A stretch of DNA of 64,000 nucleotides from Bacillota bacterium (lineage in GTDB: Bacteria; Bacillota; Clostridia; Lachnospirales; Lachnospiraceae), in NCBI GenBank assembly GCA_023410575.1, contig JAEYPP010000057.1, positions 1 through 64,000 on the forward strand. Reading direction: 5' to 3'. Shown here piece by piece: positions 9,170 through 18,047 of the stretch. Within the stretch, counting starts at the first letter, position 1. Each line of letters starts with the position of its first letter. The notes beneath the pieces are model-generated. The model did no database searches. It saw only the letters and a list, made by a program, of their open reading frames with translations, and was not told the DNA's origin. The translations under genes and the position numbers were made by a program.

Positions 9170-9202
9170 CTTTCATATAATTGCTCTAAAAGTGAGATAC
9201 GA

Positions 9203-9863
9203 ATGAATCTGACAGGAATGCATCCTGATTCCTCCATTGTTCGAGTTGGTGAAGATTATTATATGGTCAACTCTTCCTTTATCTACTTCCCATGTATACC
9301 AATCTCTCACTCCAAAGACTTAATTCACTGGAATATTATTGGTCATGCTATTACAAACCCTGAATGGGCTTATCTCGATAAATTGGAAGGCGACAGAGGC
9401 TACTGGGCTCCTGATATCGAACGAAACAAATGTCTGAGGCTCGCCTTCTCTACTACGGTTCTAATAAACGAGCTCCTGAAGGTCCACACCTTCTAAAAAA
9501 GGATGGATATTATTATTTATTTCTTGCAGAAGGTGGAACTGGAATAGGACATCTAAAGCTCCAATTATGCGTTGTGGTCATGGAAAACCTGTTCAGACTC
9601 AAAACGGTGAATGGTATATGGTTTACTTATGTGCTCGTATGATTAACGGAAAATATTCAATCTTAGGTCGCGAAACTGCACTAGATCCGATAACTTGGAC
9701 TTTAGATGGCTGGCCGTTGGTTAATCAAGGAAAAGGACCAAGTACGTTACAAAAGAAACCGAATCTTCCAATTTTTCAAGTATGTAAAAATACCGATTGG
9801 AAATATAGTAAAGAATGGGTTTCCCCACATCCACCTGAATTTATTCTCAGCAACATTCGCTGA
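9203..9863 (+). pseudogene. Decayed GH43 glycosidase (beta-xylosidase / arabinofuranosidase type)
   Basis: Three frames carry pieces of one GH43 protein. Frame 1 (9203-about 9432) has HPDSSIVRVGEDYYMVNSSF, the usual family start with the first catalytic Asp, then PISHSKDLIHW and GYWAPDIE. After a large deletion, a second frame (about 9430-9555) has EGPHLLKKDGYYYLFLAEGG, carrying the general-acid Glu. A third frame (about 9560-9863) has RCGHGKPVQTQNGEWYMVY and GRETALDPITW. Intact enzymes of this group are about 500 residues; only about 220 remain, with no beta-sandwich C-terminus. At least two frameshifts and internal and terminal deletions make it non-functional. It once completed the acetylesterase gene group. 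Confidence 0.85.
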
Positions 9864-9895
9864 TTTTAATGTGCAAAATGAATCACTAATCAAAT

Positions 9896-10009
9896 AAAGT
9901 GGTAGTTGTTTCAAGTTGGAAGTTTAAATATGGATTTACAACCGTCACTGAAATTCAAGATATGCAGAAAATCAGTAACTATGTAACGAAGTATAGAACA
10001 AAGGAATGA
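9896..10009 (+). pseudogene. Short relic resembling a replication-associated (Rep) protein C-terminus
   Basis: An open stretch ending in TGA at 10007 encodes KYGFTTVTEIQDMQKISNYV followed by TKYRTKE. The pattern (GFTTVTEIQD, then SNYVTKYxTKE) resembles the conserved end of rolling-circle-type replication proteins found on Firmicute mobile elements. No start codon or upstream domain is present. It would be a leftover of an integrated element. The call rests on this short motif only. Confidence 0.35.
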
Positions 10010-10140
10010 ATCAATGTGACCAATAGAAAGTAAAATTAAGCCAGATGCGTATTATAGGAAGAAGTATGTGGATAATTATGTACATGTAAAAATATGTTTG
10101 ATATAATTATGATAAATTAGAACTTGTAGGGGGATCGGAT

Positions 10141-10341
10141 ATGACTTTAATTATTAGTATAATTGTAACGTTGTATGGCAGTTTAATGATTTTTAAACCT
10201 TGTTGGTATTTTACTTTTACAGAAAGCTGGAAAAGCAATGAATCAAGAGAACCGTCAGATGAGTATTTATCTAAGACAAGAATGGAAGGAGTCTTATTTC
10301 TCCTGGGTGGATTAGGGTATATCTTTGTGAAATTTATATAA
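10141..10341 (+). CDS. Small two-helix membrane protein of unknown function
   Basis: This 66-residue protein has a hydrophobic N-terminal segment (about residues 3-22, LIISIIVTLYGSLMIFKP), a polar middle (ESWKSNESREPSDEY) and a second hydrophobic segment (about 50-66) ending GGLGYIFVKFI. The layout recalls DUF6199-type small membrane proteins, which have a helix, a W/K/S-rich loop and a G-rich second helix. That match is from memory and unverified. The start has a GGGGATCGG site. It sits in a decayed stretch with relics on both sides and has no functional context. Confidence 0.5.
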   Translation: MTLIISIIVTLYGSLMIFKPCWYFTFTESWKSNESREPSDEYLSKTRMEGVLFLLGGLGYIFVKFI

Positions 10342-10344
10342 TTA

Positions 10345-10400
10345 TAGTCGATCTGATCAATATTATGAAGTAAGAAGCGTTCGCCTTGTAGGAGTAGAGG
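10345..10400 (-). pseudogene. Relic of a GH28 gene 3' end
   Basis: On the minus strand this segment encodes QGERFLLHNIDQID. The intact GH28 gene at 11740-13308 ends with EGERFLLRNIDHIEG, and the DNA GAAGTAAGAAGCGTTCGCC is identical in both places. Only the last 15 or so codons survive, so it is the tail of a second, deleted polygalacturonase gene or the footprint of a duplication. Confidence 0.65.
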
Positions 10401-10518
10401 ATGCAATATAACCTCGCCCATGTACCTGTAAAAGATATATGCAATACTTTGAGGCTGGATTATATTGTAGTCAAATAGAAGTTTCCAAAAATTAATATTA
10501 TATGGAAGGAGAACGTTG

Positions 10519-11505
10519 ATGAATCATAAAAGAAAGTCCATCATCGAGGCGAATGAAATATCAGAGTTGAGAACATTTTCATTAGGGGGCTACAAGCAAA
10601 AAGTTCTAATTGAAGGGAAGTATAGAACGAATCCAATCGTGATTGTCCTGCATGGAGGTGCTGGTTTTCCAGTTCCTTTTGGGGTAGGCTCCCGCGGAAT
10701 GTTCCCAGAGCTTACAGACCGCTTTATTATGGTATATTGGGATCAGCTCGGTTGTGGGGTAAATAATCATAAAATTGACGAATCTTTCTCTTCTGATGAC
10801 TTTACAGAAATGGCCATAGATTTGATTCAGGAAATCAGAAAAGAATTTCCTGAGAATACAATCAGTTTATATGGAGTATCCTGGGGTTCAATCATTGCAG
10901 CAAAAGTGGCACTTAAGGTTCCACATATGTTGTACCGGGTGCTGACTTATGCACAGGTTTTAAAGCAGCTTATATTTAACGATGAAGTATATAAGACCCT
11001 TGAGAATTCTAAGTTACCAAAAAAATCTCGTAAGCGGTTAGAAAGTATAAAGAATTCCGAGCAGCATACCTTACACGAGTTGAAAGCTGTAATAAAATTA
11101 ATGTTAAAATATACCGAGGGGTATCAATCGAAGGCCGGAGAAAAATATCCCTTAAGAAAAATTTTCTATGGGATATTAACCAGTCCGGATTATTCCCTGA
11201 AGGATTTTCTTGCTCTTGCGAAAAACGGTTACACTAATAGTAAATCCATCTTTTTAGATATGATGAATATTGATTTGTCCGACGTACTTTGCAATATACA
11301 GATTCCGTACCTTATCCTGCAAGGGGATACTGATATCGTAACCTCTACTACTATGATTGCTACTTTCAAGGAATCGATTCAAAATGATAGTCTATTAATT
11401 CATCGTATTCCAAATAGCAGTCATGAGCCAAGTAAGATGGCCATGGATTACATAATTAAGGATGGATTTGATTTTCTAGATAGTCGAAAAGGCATCTTGC
11501 TATAA
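10519..11505 (+). CDS. Alpha/beta-hydrolase, proline-iminopeptidase-like
   Basis: The 328-residue hydrolase has the oxyanion motif LHGGAGFPVPFG, the strand VYWDQLGCG, the nucleophile elbow GVSWGS, an acidic residue in QGDTDIVTS and the catalytic His in NSSHEPS. This matches the prolyl-aminopeptidase branch of the alpha/beta-hydrolase fold, with a helical cap between the nucleophile and the acid. The substrate (peptide, ester or other) is not evident. The start is ATG 10519 after a GGAAGGAGAACG site; the TTG just before it is less likely. It is convergent with the GH28 gene; a palindrome abuts its stop codon at 11506. It has no clear functional link to the pectin genes. Confidence 0.8.
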   Translation: MNHKRKSIIEANEISELRTFSLGGYKQKVLIEGKYRTNPIVIVLHGGAGFPVPFGVGSRGMFPELTDRFIMVYWDQLGCGVNNHKIDESFSSDDFTEMAIDLIQEIRKEFPENTISLYGVSWGSIIAAKVALKVPHMLYRVLTYAQVLKQLIFNDEVYKTLENSKLPKKSRKRLESIKNSEQHTLHELKAVIKLMLKYTEGYQSKAGEKYPLRKIFYGILTSPDYSLKDFLALAKNGYTNSKSIFLDMMNIDLSDVLCNIQIPYLILQGDTDIVTSTTMIATFKESIQNDSLLIHRIPNSSHEPSKMAMDYIIKDGFDFLDSRKGILL

Positions 11506-11732
11506 GAATGAAGCATTTCGTTTGTGCTTTCCTGTATCTTACTTAAAAAAGAATGTACTTGATGCTATGTTTTCGGAGTGCCTTACAAGTCCCCACACGT
11601 ACTTTGTGGGGCTTGTGAGCGTAGCGCGCCGTAGAAAACATACATCAAGTACATTCTTTTTATAAAAACAAAACCACAAACGAATGCTCATTCTTTCTTA
11701 TAAACTAATGCCACAAACGAAATGCTTCATTC
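11506..11732. repeat. Family B palindromic repeat, copy 3, with long outer arms
   Basis: The core element (11546-11661) has the conserved hairpin CAAGTCCCCACA / TGTGGGGCTTG and the GAGCGTAGCGCGCCGTAG block inside a unique arm pair (AAAGAATGTACTTGATG and its complement). Outside that, a second perfect 21 bp inverted pair spans 11506-11526 and 11712-11732 (containing AAGCATTTCGTTTGTG). It starts on the first base after the hydrolase stop and ends 7 nt before the GH28 stop. The whole gap between these convergent genes is thus one nested palindrome, likely a bidirectional transcription terminator. Confidence 0.8.
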
Positions 11733-11739
11733 TTTTCTA

Positions 11740-13308
11740 TTAACCTTCTATGTGATCGATGTTACGAAGTAAGAAGCGTTCGCCTTCATTTCCATCAATT
11801 TTAACTTCATTTAATACAAGAGTATCTATGTTATTTGCGAAAAGACCTAATAATGTTGTATGTTCAGCACCATCCATCATTGCAGGTTGTCCTGCAACTG
11901 GGTTTTCTGCATAATTGATTGAAACTTTGTCAAAAGTAACTTTTTTTATCTTCTGCTCCGGCAATCCATACATATAAGCTGCAGCTGCATGACAATTCTT
12001 ACATTCAATATTTTTAAATGTTAACTCACCAATATAGGGAGTTCTATTATCTACTGGATATATGTCTTTGCTTTGTACGTATTCACTATGCCCATCCGGA
12101 TCGCAGAAATAGAAGCAATTGATGACAATCGGTGTCATAACATGATCCATAAAGATGTTTTCGAATCGAATACCATCAACAATGGCATCTTCACCACGTC
12201 CACGTCTTGTTTTAATTCGAAGGCCTCGATCCGTATGAAGGAATAAACATTCTCGAACTACTAAGTTCTTTACGCCGCCAGCCATCTCAGAACCTATTGT
12301 AATTGAACCATGTCCATCTCTCATACAGCATTGACGAATCATCAAGTTCTCAGATGCCCTCTTATGCTTAGCTCCCATATAGATTTTACCGGATTTAATA
12401 GCAATACAATCATCACCCAAAGAGAAATACACACCAATGATATCAACATTACGACAAGATTCTGGATCTAATCCATCCGTATTTGGTGAATCTTTTGGAT
12501 TTAATATTTGTAAATCGATAAATCTTAAATAATCTGAGAAGTAAGGGTGGATGTTCCAGGATGGGCTATTCATAACCTTAATACCTTGTATTGTTATATT
12601 TTCGCAATGATTTAAGAAAATCAAACGTGGTCTCCAAGCAATATTCCGTATCTTAGCATTCTTCCACCAGTTCTCGTGATTTGCACATCCATCTATCGTT
12701 CCTTGACCTGTAATCATAACATTGGATACATTGATTCCGGTAATAATACCAGAAAAACAATCCAGTGGATTTCCTTCCCATGTACCCAAATTATATTCAC
12801 TAGTTTCATCATAGCTTTCTATTCTACCCGGTAAAATTGGGAATCGATTACGATCTGTGATTGCTGATAACACAGCATCTTTTGCTAATTCTATCTTAAT
12901 ATCACTCTTTAAGAATAATGAAGTAATCTTATAAACACCTTCTGGAATTAACACACGACTATCTTTCGGACAAGCATTGATTGCACACTGTATAAATGTT
13001 GTATCGTCACTTAAGCCATCACCCTTAGCCCCAAAATCTCTTACATTCAGTGTAACAAACTCATATGATGTCTTTATTGCCACTTCCTCTGACTTAAGAC
13101 TAACACCATTGTTATCAATCTTAGCAATATAAATTGTATATTCCGTATCAGGAGTTAAGTCATAGATTGATTGTACAACTCGATTACTCTTACCATAGCT
13201 TTCCCCATTTAAAAATATCTCATATTCCTCATTGGTATTATAGTAGCCTTCATTCAATAGTTCGATGACTGCAGTCCTAGCAGTAACTAATAATACATTA
13301 AAATCCAT
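11740..13308 (-). CDS. GH28 polygalacturonase (cytoplasmic, exo-type likely)
   Basis: The 522-residue enzyme begins with a fibronectin-III-like module of about 90 residues (LTPDTEYTIYIAKID). A parallel beta-helix follows, with the GH28 signatures SPNTDGLDPE, LGDDCIAIKSG, GHGSITIGSE and RIKTRRGRG; the two Asp of DD, the NTD Asp and the RIK Arg/Lys are all present. No signal peptide is seen, so it probably trims imported oligogalacturonides, as PelX-like exo-polygalacturonosidases do. An upstream ATG at 13320 overlaps the GGAG site, so ATG 13308 is preferred with moderate certainty. It is the last gene of the kduI group, just behind a degenerate GH105-like gene. Confidence 0.9.
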   Translation of the reverse strand: MDFNVLLVTARTAVIELLNEGYYNTNEEYEIFLNGESYGKSNRVVQSIYDLTPDTEYTIYIAKIDNNGVSLKSEEVAIKTSYEFVTLNVRDFGAKGDGLSDDTTFIQCAINACPKDSRVLIPEGVYKITSLFLKSDIKIELAKDAVLSAITDRNRFPILPGRIESYDETSEYNLGTWEGNPLDCFSGIITGINVSNVMITGQGTIDGCANHENWWKNAKIRNIAWRPRLIFLNHCENITIQGIKVMNSPSWNIHPYFSDYLRFIDLQILNPKDSPNTDGLDPESCRNVDIIGVYFSLGDDCIAIKSGKIYMGAKHKRASENLMIRQCCMRDGHGSITIGSEMAGGVKNLVVRECLFLHTDRGLRIKTRRGRGEDAIVDGIRFENIFMDHVMTPIVINCFYFCDPDGHSEYVQSKDIYPVDNRTPYIGELTFKNIECKNCHAAAAYMYGLPEQKIKKVTFDKVSINYAENPVAGQPAMMDGAEHTTLLGLFANNIDTLVLNEVKIDGNEGERFLLRNIDHIEG

Positions 13309-13331
13309 AGTGAACTCCATTCTCTCTTATT

Positions 13332-14117
13332 CTAGATAAGAGCATAAGTCATGAGCAGAATACCAAGCTCTTCCTTATCCTCTCCTTGGTTAGCTAATAA
13401 TTTGTCAGCCGCCTTATAAAACATCTCCTTACCGATTTTTTCATATTTTTCAGGTAATAAAGCCTTGCTTTTACAACCTTTCAATATTGAATATGCTACC
13501 CTAAGGCAATCACTATTTGCTACTGGCAATTTCTTATGAACAGCATCTTTTAACCAAGTTTTGATCTGTGCATAATATTCATAAATTTCTTCAGACATAC
13601 AGGTTATTGTATCCGCTAAAGTCATCATAAAGGTACGTCGGTCATATAGCTCTATTGTATTTTTAATTAACATCTGATCAACTAAATATCTTAATTGATT
13701 CATAATGTCAATATAATGTTCTTTTTTATTAAAATTCGTCTCATACCATGTGTAAAAAGGCATAATCTCATAAGCCTCAATTGCTGTAATCATTGAGCCA
13801 TCCTCATGCACTACCATACCATCAATGTTCTTTGCGCTCATAATATACGCCATTATCTTTTTAATTGCTGTCATATAGCAATCTTTGTGTGTCTTCTCAA
13901 ACAAGAAACGTAAAGCATTACACAACTTACATAAATCTGCACTATCTGCAGATATTCTTACTTCCATATATTTCTCAACTTTACTCAATATCTCAGGATT
14001 GCTATTCTTACTATATAATCCAATACATCCGTTAATAAACATACTGTCTTCTACTGTAATTCCATCATGAAATATATACTCATTTACCTTCTTTTGTAAC
14101 TGCTGTTCCAAATTCAT
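13332..14117 (-). CDS. Degenerate GH105/GH88-like alpha-helical protein
   Basis: This 261-residue helical protein keeps the rhythm of unsaturated (rhamno)galacturonyl hydrolases: NALRFLFEKTHKDCYMTAIK for the helix before the substrate cleft, then DGMVVHEDG, AYEIMPFYTWYE and YIDIMNQLRYL. In active GH105 enzymes a WxDGLYMAxPFY stretch carries the catalytic Asp; here the aligned residue is not acidic (AIEAYEIMPFY). The usual 360-380 residues are shortened to 261, and the His/Trp cleft motifs at the C-terminus are absent. It may be a decayed enzyme kept as a binding protein, or a distant helical-barrel relative. It sits between kduI and GH28; the ribosome site is weak. Confidence 0.5.
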   Translation of the reverse strand: MNLEQQLQKKVNEYIFHDGITVEDSMFINGCIGLYSKNSNPEILSKVEKYMEVRISADSADLCKLCNALRFLFEKTHKDCYMTAIKKIMAYIMSAKNIDGMVVHEDGSMITAIEAYEIMPFYTWYETNFNKKEHYIDIMNQLRYLVDQMLIKNTIELYDRRTFMMTLADTITCMSEEIYEYYAQIKTWLKDAVHKKLPVANSDCLRVAYSILKGCKSKALLPEKYEKIGKEMFYKAADKLLANQGEDKEELGILLMTYALI

Positions 14118-14182
14118 CTAAACGTACCATAACCTTTCTAAAGACTAGTCATTCATGAATAACTACACATCTAACATTCATC

Positions 14183-14301
14183 GAATGCTTGTGTAATCAA
14201 TTCCATAAGTGGAAGTAATGATATCATATATTCTTATCGTACCGTAAAATTATATGATATCATAAGCCTCTTAATTGATCTATGTAGATTCACAAGCATT
14301 C
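14183..14301. repeat. Nested palindrome between kduI and the GH105-like gene
   Basis: Three tiers of inverted pairs are concentric: GAATGCTTGTG with CACAAGCATTC (14183 / 14291), AATCAATT with AATTGAT (14195 / 14273), and ATGATATCATATA with TATATGATATCAT (14218 / 14251). It could be a terminator after kduI or a processing structure. There is no GC-rich family B core here. Confidence 0.6.
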
Positions 14302-14328
14302 TAAATCATAACTAAGAAGTTTTTGAAT

Positions 14329-15159
14329 CTACATTAAGTGTTTTAAGTCACATGCATCCATATCATCAAAATCTTGGTTTTCACCAACCATACCCCAGAT
14401 AAAGGTATAAGCTTTTGTACCACAACCGGAATGAATGGACCAGCTTGGAGAAATTACCGCCTGTTCATTTCTCATGATAATATGTCTTGTTTCGGCAGGC
14501 TCACCCATATAGTGGAATACCATGTCATTTTCATCCATATCAAAATATAAGTAAACCTCCATACGGCGATCATGAGTATGGCAAGGCATTGTGTTCCATA
14601 CACTACCTGGTTTTAGCTGAGTCATACCCATAACTAATTGGCAGCTATTAACTTTACCAGGTAAAATATATTTACAAATAACACGATGGTTTGCTCCCTC
14701 AAGAGAACCTAATTCCACATTAACGCAGTTTTCTGGTTTGATTAATACTGTTGGGTAAGTGGTATGAGCTGGCGCAGAATTGATATAGAACTTGGCAGGA
14801 TTATTCGCATCTGTACTTTCAAATGTAATATCTTTTGCTCCCATACCAATATACATACCATCTTTATGCTCTAATTCGTAAATCGTTCCATCTACTGTAA
14901 TTAAACCTTTACCACCTATGTTAATAATACCCATCTCTCTTCTTTGCAAAAAGTAATCTGCACGAAGTTCCTCACCAGCAGTAAGTTTTAAAGGACCTTT
15001 TACAGGAACACAAGAACCTATAATAATACGGTCAATATGACTGTAGACAAGCTTAATATCGTCCACTTGAAATAAATCATCGATTAAAAACTCCTCACGA
15101 AGTCTCTCTGTTGTATAATGTTTTACGTCTTTCGGTGACGCTGCAGTTCTTAATTCCAT
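14329..15159 (-). CDS. kduI: 5-dehydro-4-deoxy-D-glucuronate isomerase
   Basis: The 276-residue KduI converts 5-keto-4-deoxyuronate, released from pectate-lyase products, to 3-deoxy-D-glycero-2,5-hexodiulosonate. The cupin metal site is visible: PCHTHDRRMEVYLYFD supplies two His and a Glu, and SWSIHSGCGTKAY supplies the third His. Length and the start MELRTAASPKDVKHYTTE fit the family (about 278). It has an AGGAGG site. The next enzyme of that branch, KduD, is not in the window. It sits downstream of kdgK with a 200 bp gap containing a long hairpin, so it may have its own promoter. Confidence 0.96.
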   Translation of the reverse strand: MELRTAASPKDVKHYTTERLREEFLIDDLFQVDDIKLVYSHIDRIIIGSCVPVKGPLKLTAGEELRADYFLQRREMGIINIGGKGLITVDGTIYELEHKDGMYIGMGAKDITFESTDANNPAKFYINSAPAHTTYPTVLIKPENCVNVELGSLEGANHRVICKYILPGKVNSCQLVMGMTQLKPGSVWNTMPCHTHDRRMEVYLYFDMDENDMVFHYMGEPAETRHIIMRNEQAVISPSWSIHSGCGTKAYTFIWGMVGENQDFDDMDACDLKHLM

Positions 15160-15197
15160 CTTATGCCTCCTAATAATGTCTTGTTTATAGTGCGACG

Positions 15198-15245
15198 AAA
15201 GGCTAAGGAAATAGGAAAAAGATTTCCTTGTTTTTCTTAGCCTTT
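15198..15245 (-). terminator. Hairpin between kdgK and kduI
   Basis: AAAGGCTAAG pairs with CTTAGCCTTT, and an inner GGAAAT / ATTTCC pair extends it. The structure lies about 115 nt behind the kdgK stop and 40 nt before kduI. It is either the kdgK terminator or part of the kduI leader. No long T-run follows. Confidence 0.5.
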
Positions 15246-15360
15246 GTCTAATCTGTACGTCATCCTACGTACATTCTATCATAAATATAAGTCAAATCCT
15301 TATTGTATTTACATATTTTGTAAATATTGTGTACTTTTAATCATCAATTTATGACAAAAA

Positions 15361-16392
15361 TTATCTTTGTACACGACCTGAACCATCACCAGCGCAAAGT
15401 GCATCTACTTCAGCGCGTGTTACAAGGTTGAAATCTCCAGGTATTGTGTGCTTTAACGCAGAAGCTGCTACACCAAATTCAAGAGCGGACTTAAAGTCTT
15501 TCCCATCTACTAAACCACAGATAACACCACCTGCGAAGGAGTCACCACCACCTACACGGTCAACAATTGGAGTAATTCTGTATTTTCTAGAATGATAGAA
15601 TTCTTTTGTTTCGCCGTTGTAGATACAAGCAGACCAACCGTTATCAGAAGCAGAGTAGCTTTCTCTTAAGGAGCTGATTACATATTTGAAGTTGAACTTT
15701 TCAACCATTTGCTTGAAGATGTCTTCGTATCCTGCAAGCTCTAAATCACCACTTGTAACATCAGTGTTACCTGGTTTAAAACCAAGAACTTTTTCTGCAT
15801 CTTCTTCGTTACCGATACAAACATCAACATATTGCATAAGGTTTGTCATAACTTTCTGAGCTTTTTCAGAAGACCATAATTTTTTACGGAAGTTTAAGTC
15901 AACAGAAACTGTAATTCCTTTTGCCTTTGCTGCTTTTAAAGCTGCCTCTGTAACTTCTGCTGCTTTATCAGATACTGCTGGAGTAATACCTGTAAAGTGG
16001 AACCAGTCAGCGCCTTCGAAAATCTTATCAAAATCAAAATCAGATACACTAGCTTCAGCAATTGCTGAGTGTGCACGATCATAAACTACTTTAGAAGCTC
16101 TCATAGCAGCGCCTGTTTCTAAGAAATAGATACCAAGTCTATCGCCACCAAAAGCTACACAAGAGGTATCAACACCTTGTTTCTTTAATGCTGCAACAGC
16201 ACATTCTCCGATTTCATTATTAGGGACACGAGTTACGAAAGAAGCATCATGTCCATAATTCGCTAAGGATACTGCTACATTTGCCTCTCCACCACCATAA
16301 CATACATCGAATTGATCCGCCTGAATAAATTTCTGATTACCTGGGGTAGATAATCTTAACATAATTTCACCCATAGTTACAACTTTAGCCAT
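15361..16392 (-). CDS. kdgK: 2-dehydro-3-deoxygluconate kinase (PfkB family)
   Basis: The 343-residue sugar kinase phosphorylates 2-keto-3-deoxygluconate to KDPG, where the galacturonate and unsaturated uronate branches meet. It has the PfkB start GEIMLRLSTPG, the glycine-rich substrate loop CYGGGEANVAVSLANYG, and the C-terminal signature RVGGGDSFAGGVICGL with the catalytic Asp. It is larger than a fructokinase, as KdgK of this clade is. An AAAGGAG site precedes the ATG. It is downstream of uxaBA, 156 bp away, with a partial hairpin (about 16430-16460) between them, so it may be partly co-expressed with uxaBA. KDPG aldolase is not adjacent. Confidence 0.92.
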   Translation of the reverse strand: MAKVVTMGEIMLRLSTPGNQKFIQADQFDVCYGGGEANVAVSLANYGHDASFVTRVPNNEIGECAVAALKKQGVDTSCVAFGGDRLGIYFLETGAAMRASKVVYDRAHSAIAEASVSDFDFDKIFEGADWFHFTGITPAVSDKAAEVTEAALKAAKAKGITVSVDLNFRKKLWSSEKAQKVMTNLMQYVDVCIGNEEDAEKVLGFKPGNTDVTSGDLELAGYEDIFKQMVEKFNFKYVISSLRESYSASDNGWSACIYNGETKEFYHSRKYRITPIVDRVGGGDSFAGGVICGLVDGKDFKSALEFGVAASALKHTIPGDFNLVTRAEVDALCAGDGSGRVQR

Positions 16393-16548
16393 TTTAATAA
16401 TCTCCTTTATTTCAAATATTTATTATTACAAGCGAAAGGACTTATCTTTTCACTTGTATGATTAGTAAATTTATAACAAAGTATAACGTAAATCTTTTTA
16501 GATATACTTGTCCTGCTCACTTTGGCTTTCCTATCATATTTCCTTGTT

Positions 16549-18030
16549 TTAGAGTGTTACACCCTGTTTAAATATCGCCATATCGTGAAAACCTGCCTCT
16601 TCCGATTTTACCTTCTTGCCGGAAGCAACTGCTAATACATATTGGAACAACTCTTCTCCTAGAAGATCAAGAGTCTTGCCTTCTACTAAGGTTCCTGTGT
16701 TAAAATCAATCCAATTTGACTTCTTTGTTGCCAAAGATGTATTCGTGGATATCTTCATTGTTGGAACAGGAGAGGCAAATGGTGTACCACGTCCTGTTGT
16801 AAATAAAACCATATGGCAACCTGAAGCTGCTAAAGCTGTAGAAGCTACCAAGTCATTTCCTGGAGCACTAAGTAGGTTAAGACCTTTTGTCTTTACGGTC
16901 TCTCCATACTTAAGGACATCCTTTACTGGAGCAGAACCGGACTTTTGTGTACAGCCCAATGATTTATCTTCAAGTGTTGAAATTCCACCCTTTTTATTAC
17001 CTGGGCTTGGATTTTCATATATTGTCTGATTATGGCTTGTAAAGTAATTCTTAAAGTCATTAATCATGTCAACTGTTTTATCAAATAACTCTTTATTTTC
17101 ACAACGAGCCATTAATAGAGTCTCTGCACCAAACATCTCAGGAACTTCTGTTAGTACTGTCGTTCCACCTTGTGCGATTAAGATATCAGAGAATTTACCA
17201 ACGGTTGGGTTTGCAGTAATACCAGACATACCATCAGAACCCCCGCACTTCATCCCAATTACTAACTCATCTGCACCGATTGGTTCACGTCTGAATTTCT
17301 TTGCATAAGCAACTAGTTCATCGATGTAACCTTCTGCAACTTCCATCTCATCCTCTACATCCTGACATTGCAAGAACTTCACACGATTTTCATCATATTC
17401 CCCAATGTAACGCTTTAATTCAGCTATATTACTGTTCTCACAGCCAAGTCCAAGGACTAATACACCAGCTGCATTCGGATGATTGATTAAATCCGCTAAT
17501 ACAGTTCTTGTATTTTCTTGATCTTCTCCCATCTGAGAACAACCGTAAGGATGAGGAAATGCAATAATATCTTCTATTGTATCAGTCGCCTTATCTTTAA
17601 ATTTCTTTTCCATTGCGGATGCAATGTTATTGACACAGCCAACCGTTGGAACAATCCAGATTTCATTACGAATACCAACTTTACCATTGTCTCGGCGATA
17701 TCCATCAAAGGTTAACTTCTCGCGAGACTCTAAAGGTGTACAATCTGGTTCATAAGTATACGTTAATAAATCACCAAGATTCGTTTTCACGTTTTGTGTA
17801 TGAACCCATTCACCAGCATCGATTGGTTTTGTTGTATGTCCAATTGGAAAACCATACTTAATTACATTTTCATTCTCTTTCAATGCAACTAAAGTAAACT
17901 TATGACCACGTGGAATGTCTTCTTTTAAGGTTACCATAACATCATCAATAGAAAAAGTCATTCCTTTGGTTAAATCAGTAAGGGCAACTGCTACATTGTC
18001 CTTACTGTTGATTTTTACAAACTCTTGCAT
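16549..18030 (-). CDS. uxaA: Altronate dehydratase
   Basis: This 493-residue dehydratase turns D-altronate into 2-keto-3-deoxygluconate. It has the N-terminal SAF-like domain (residues 1-90, with PRGHKFTLVALKENENVIKYG and PIGHTTKPIDAGEWVH), then the large catalytic domain with DGYRRDNGKVGIRNE, a Cys-rich PTVGCVNN and PHPYGCSQMGED, and GMKCGGSDGMSGI. These are expected of the iron-dependent UxaA/GarD superfamily. It starts 17 nt after uxaB stops, with an AAAGGGAG site, so the two are one operon from the promoter at 19706-19734. Confidence 0.95.
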   Translation of the reverse strand: MQEFVKINSKDNVAVALTDLTKGMTFSIDDVMVTLKEDIPRGHKFTLVALKENENVIKYGFPIGHTTKPIDAGEWVHTQNVKTNLGDLLTYTYEPDCTPLESREKLTFDGYRRDNGKVGIRNEIWIVPTVGCVNNIASAMEKKFKDKATDTIEDIIAFPHPYGCSQMGEDQENTRTVLADLINHPNAAGVLVLGLGCENSNIAELKRYIGEYDENRVKFLQCQDVEDEMEVAEGYIDELVAYAKKFRREPIGADELVIGMKCGGSDGMSGITANPTVGKFSDILIAQGGTTVLTEVPEMFGAETLLMARCENKELFDKTVDMINDFKNYFTSHNQTIYENPSPGNKKGGISTLEDKSLGCTQKSGSAPVKDVLKYGETVKTKGLNLLSAPGNDLVASTALAASGCHMVLFTTGRGTPFASPVPTMKISTNTSLATKKSNWIDFNTGTLVEGKTLDLLGEELFQYVLAVASGKKVKSEEAGFHDMAIFKQGVTL

Positions 18031-18047
18031 GCTAAACTCCCTTTCGA

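Noticed and set aside
10107..10421. Minus-strand frame of about 104 codons
   Set aside because: It has no start signal or domain; its only recognisable part is the GH28 tail relic, reported as such.
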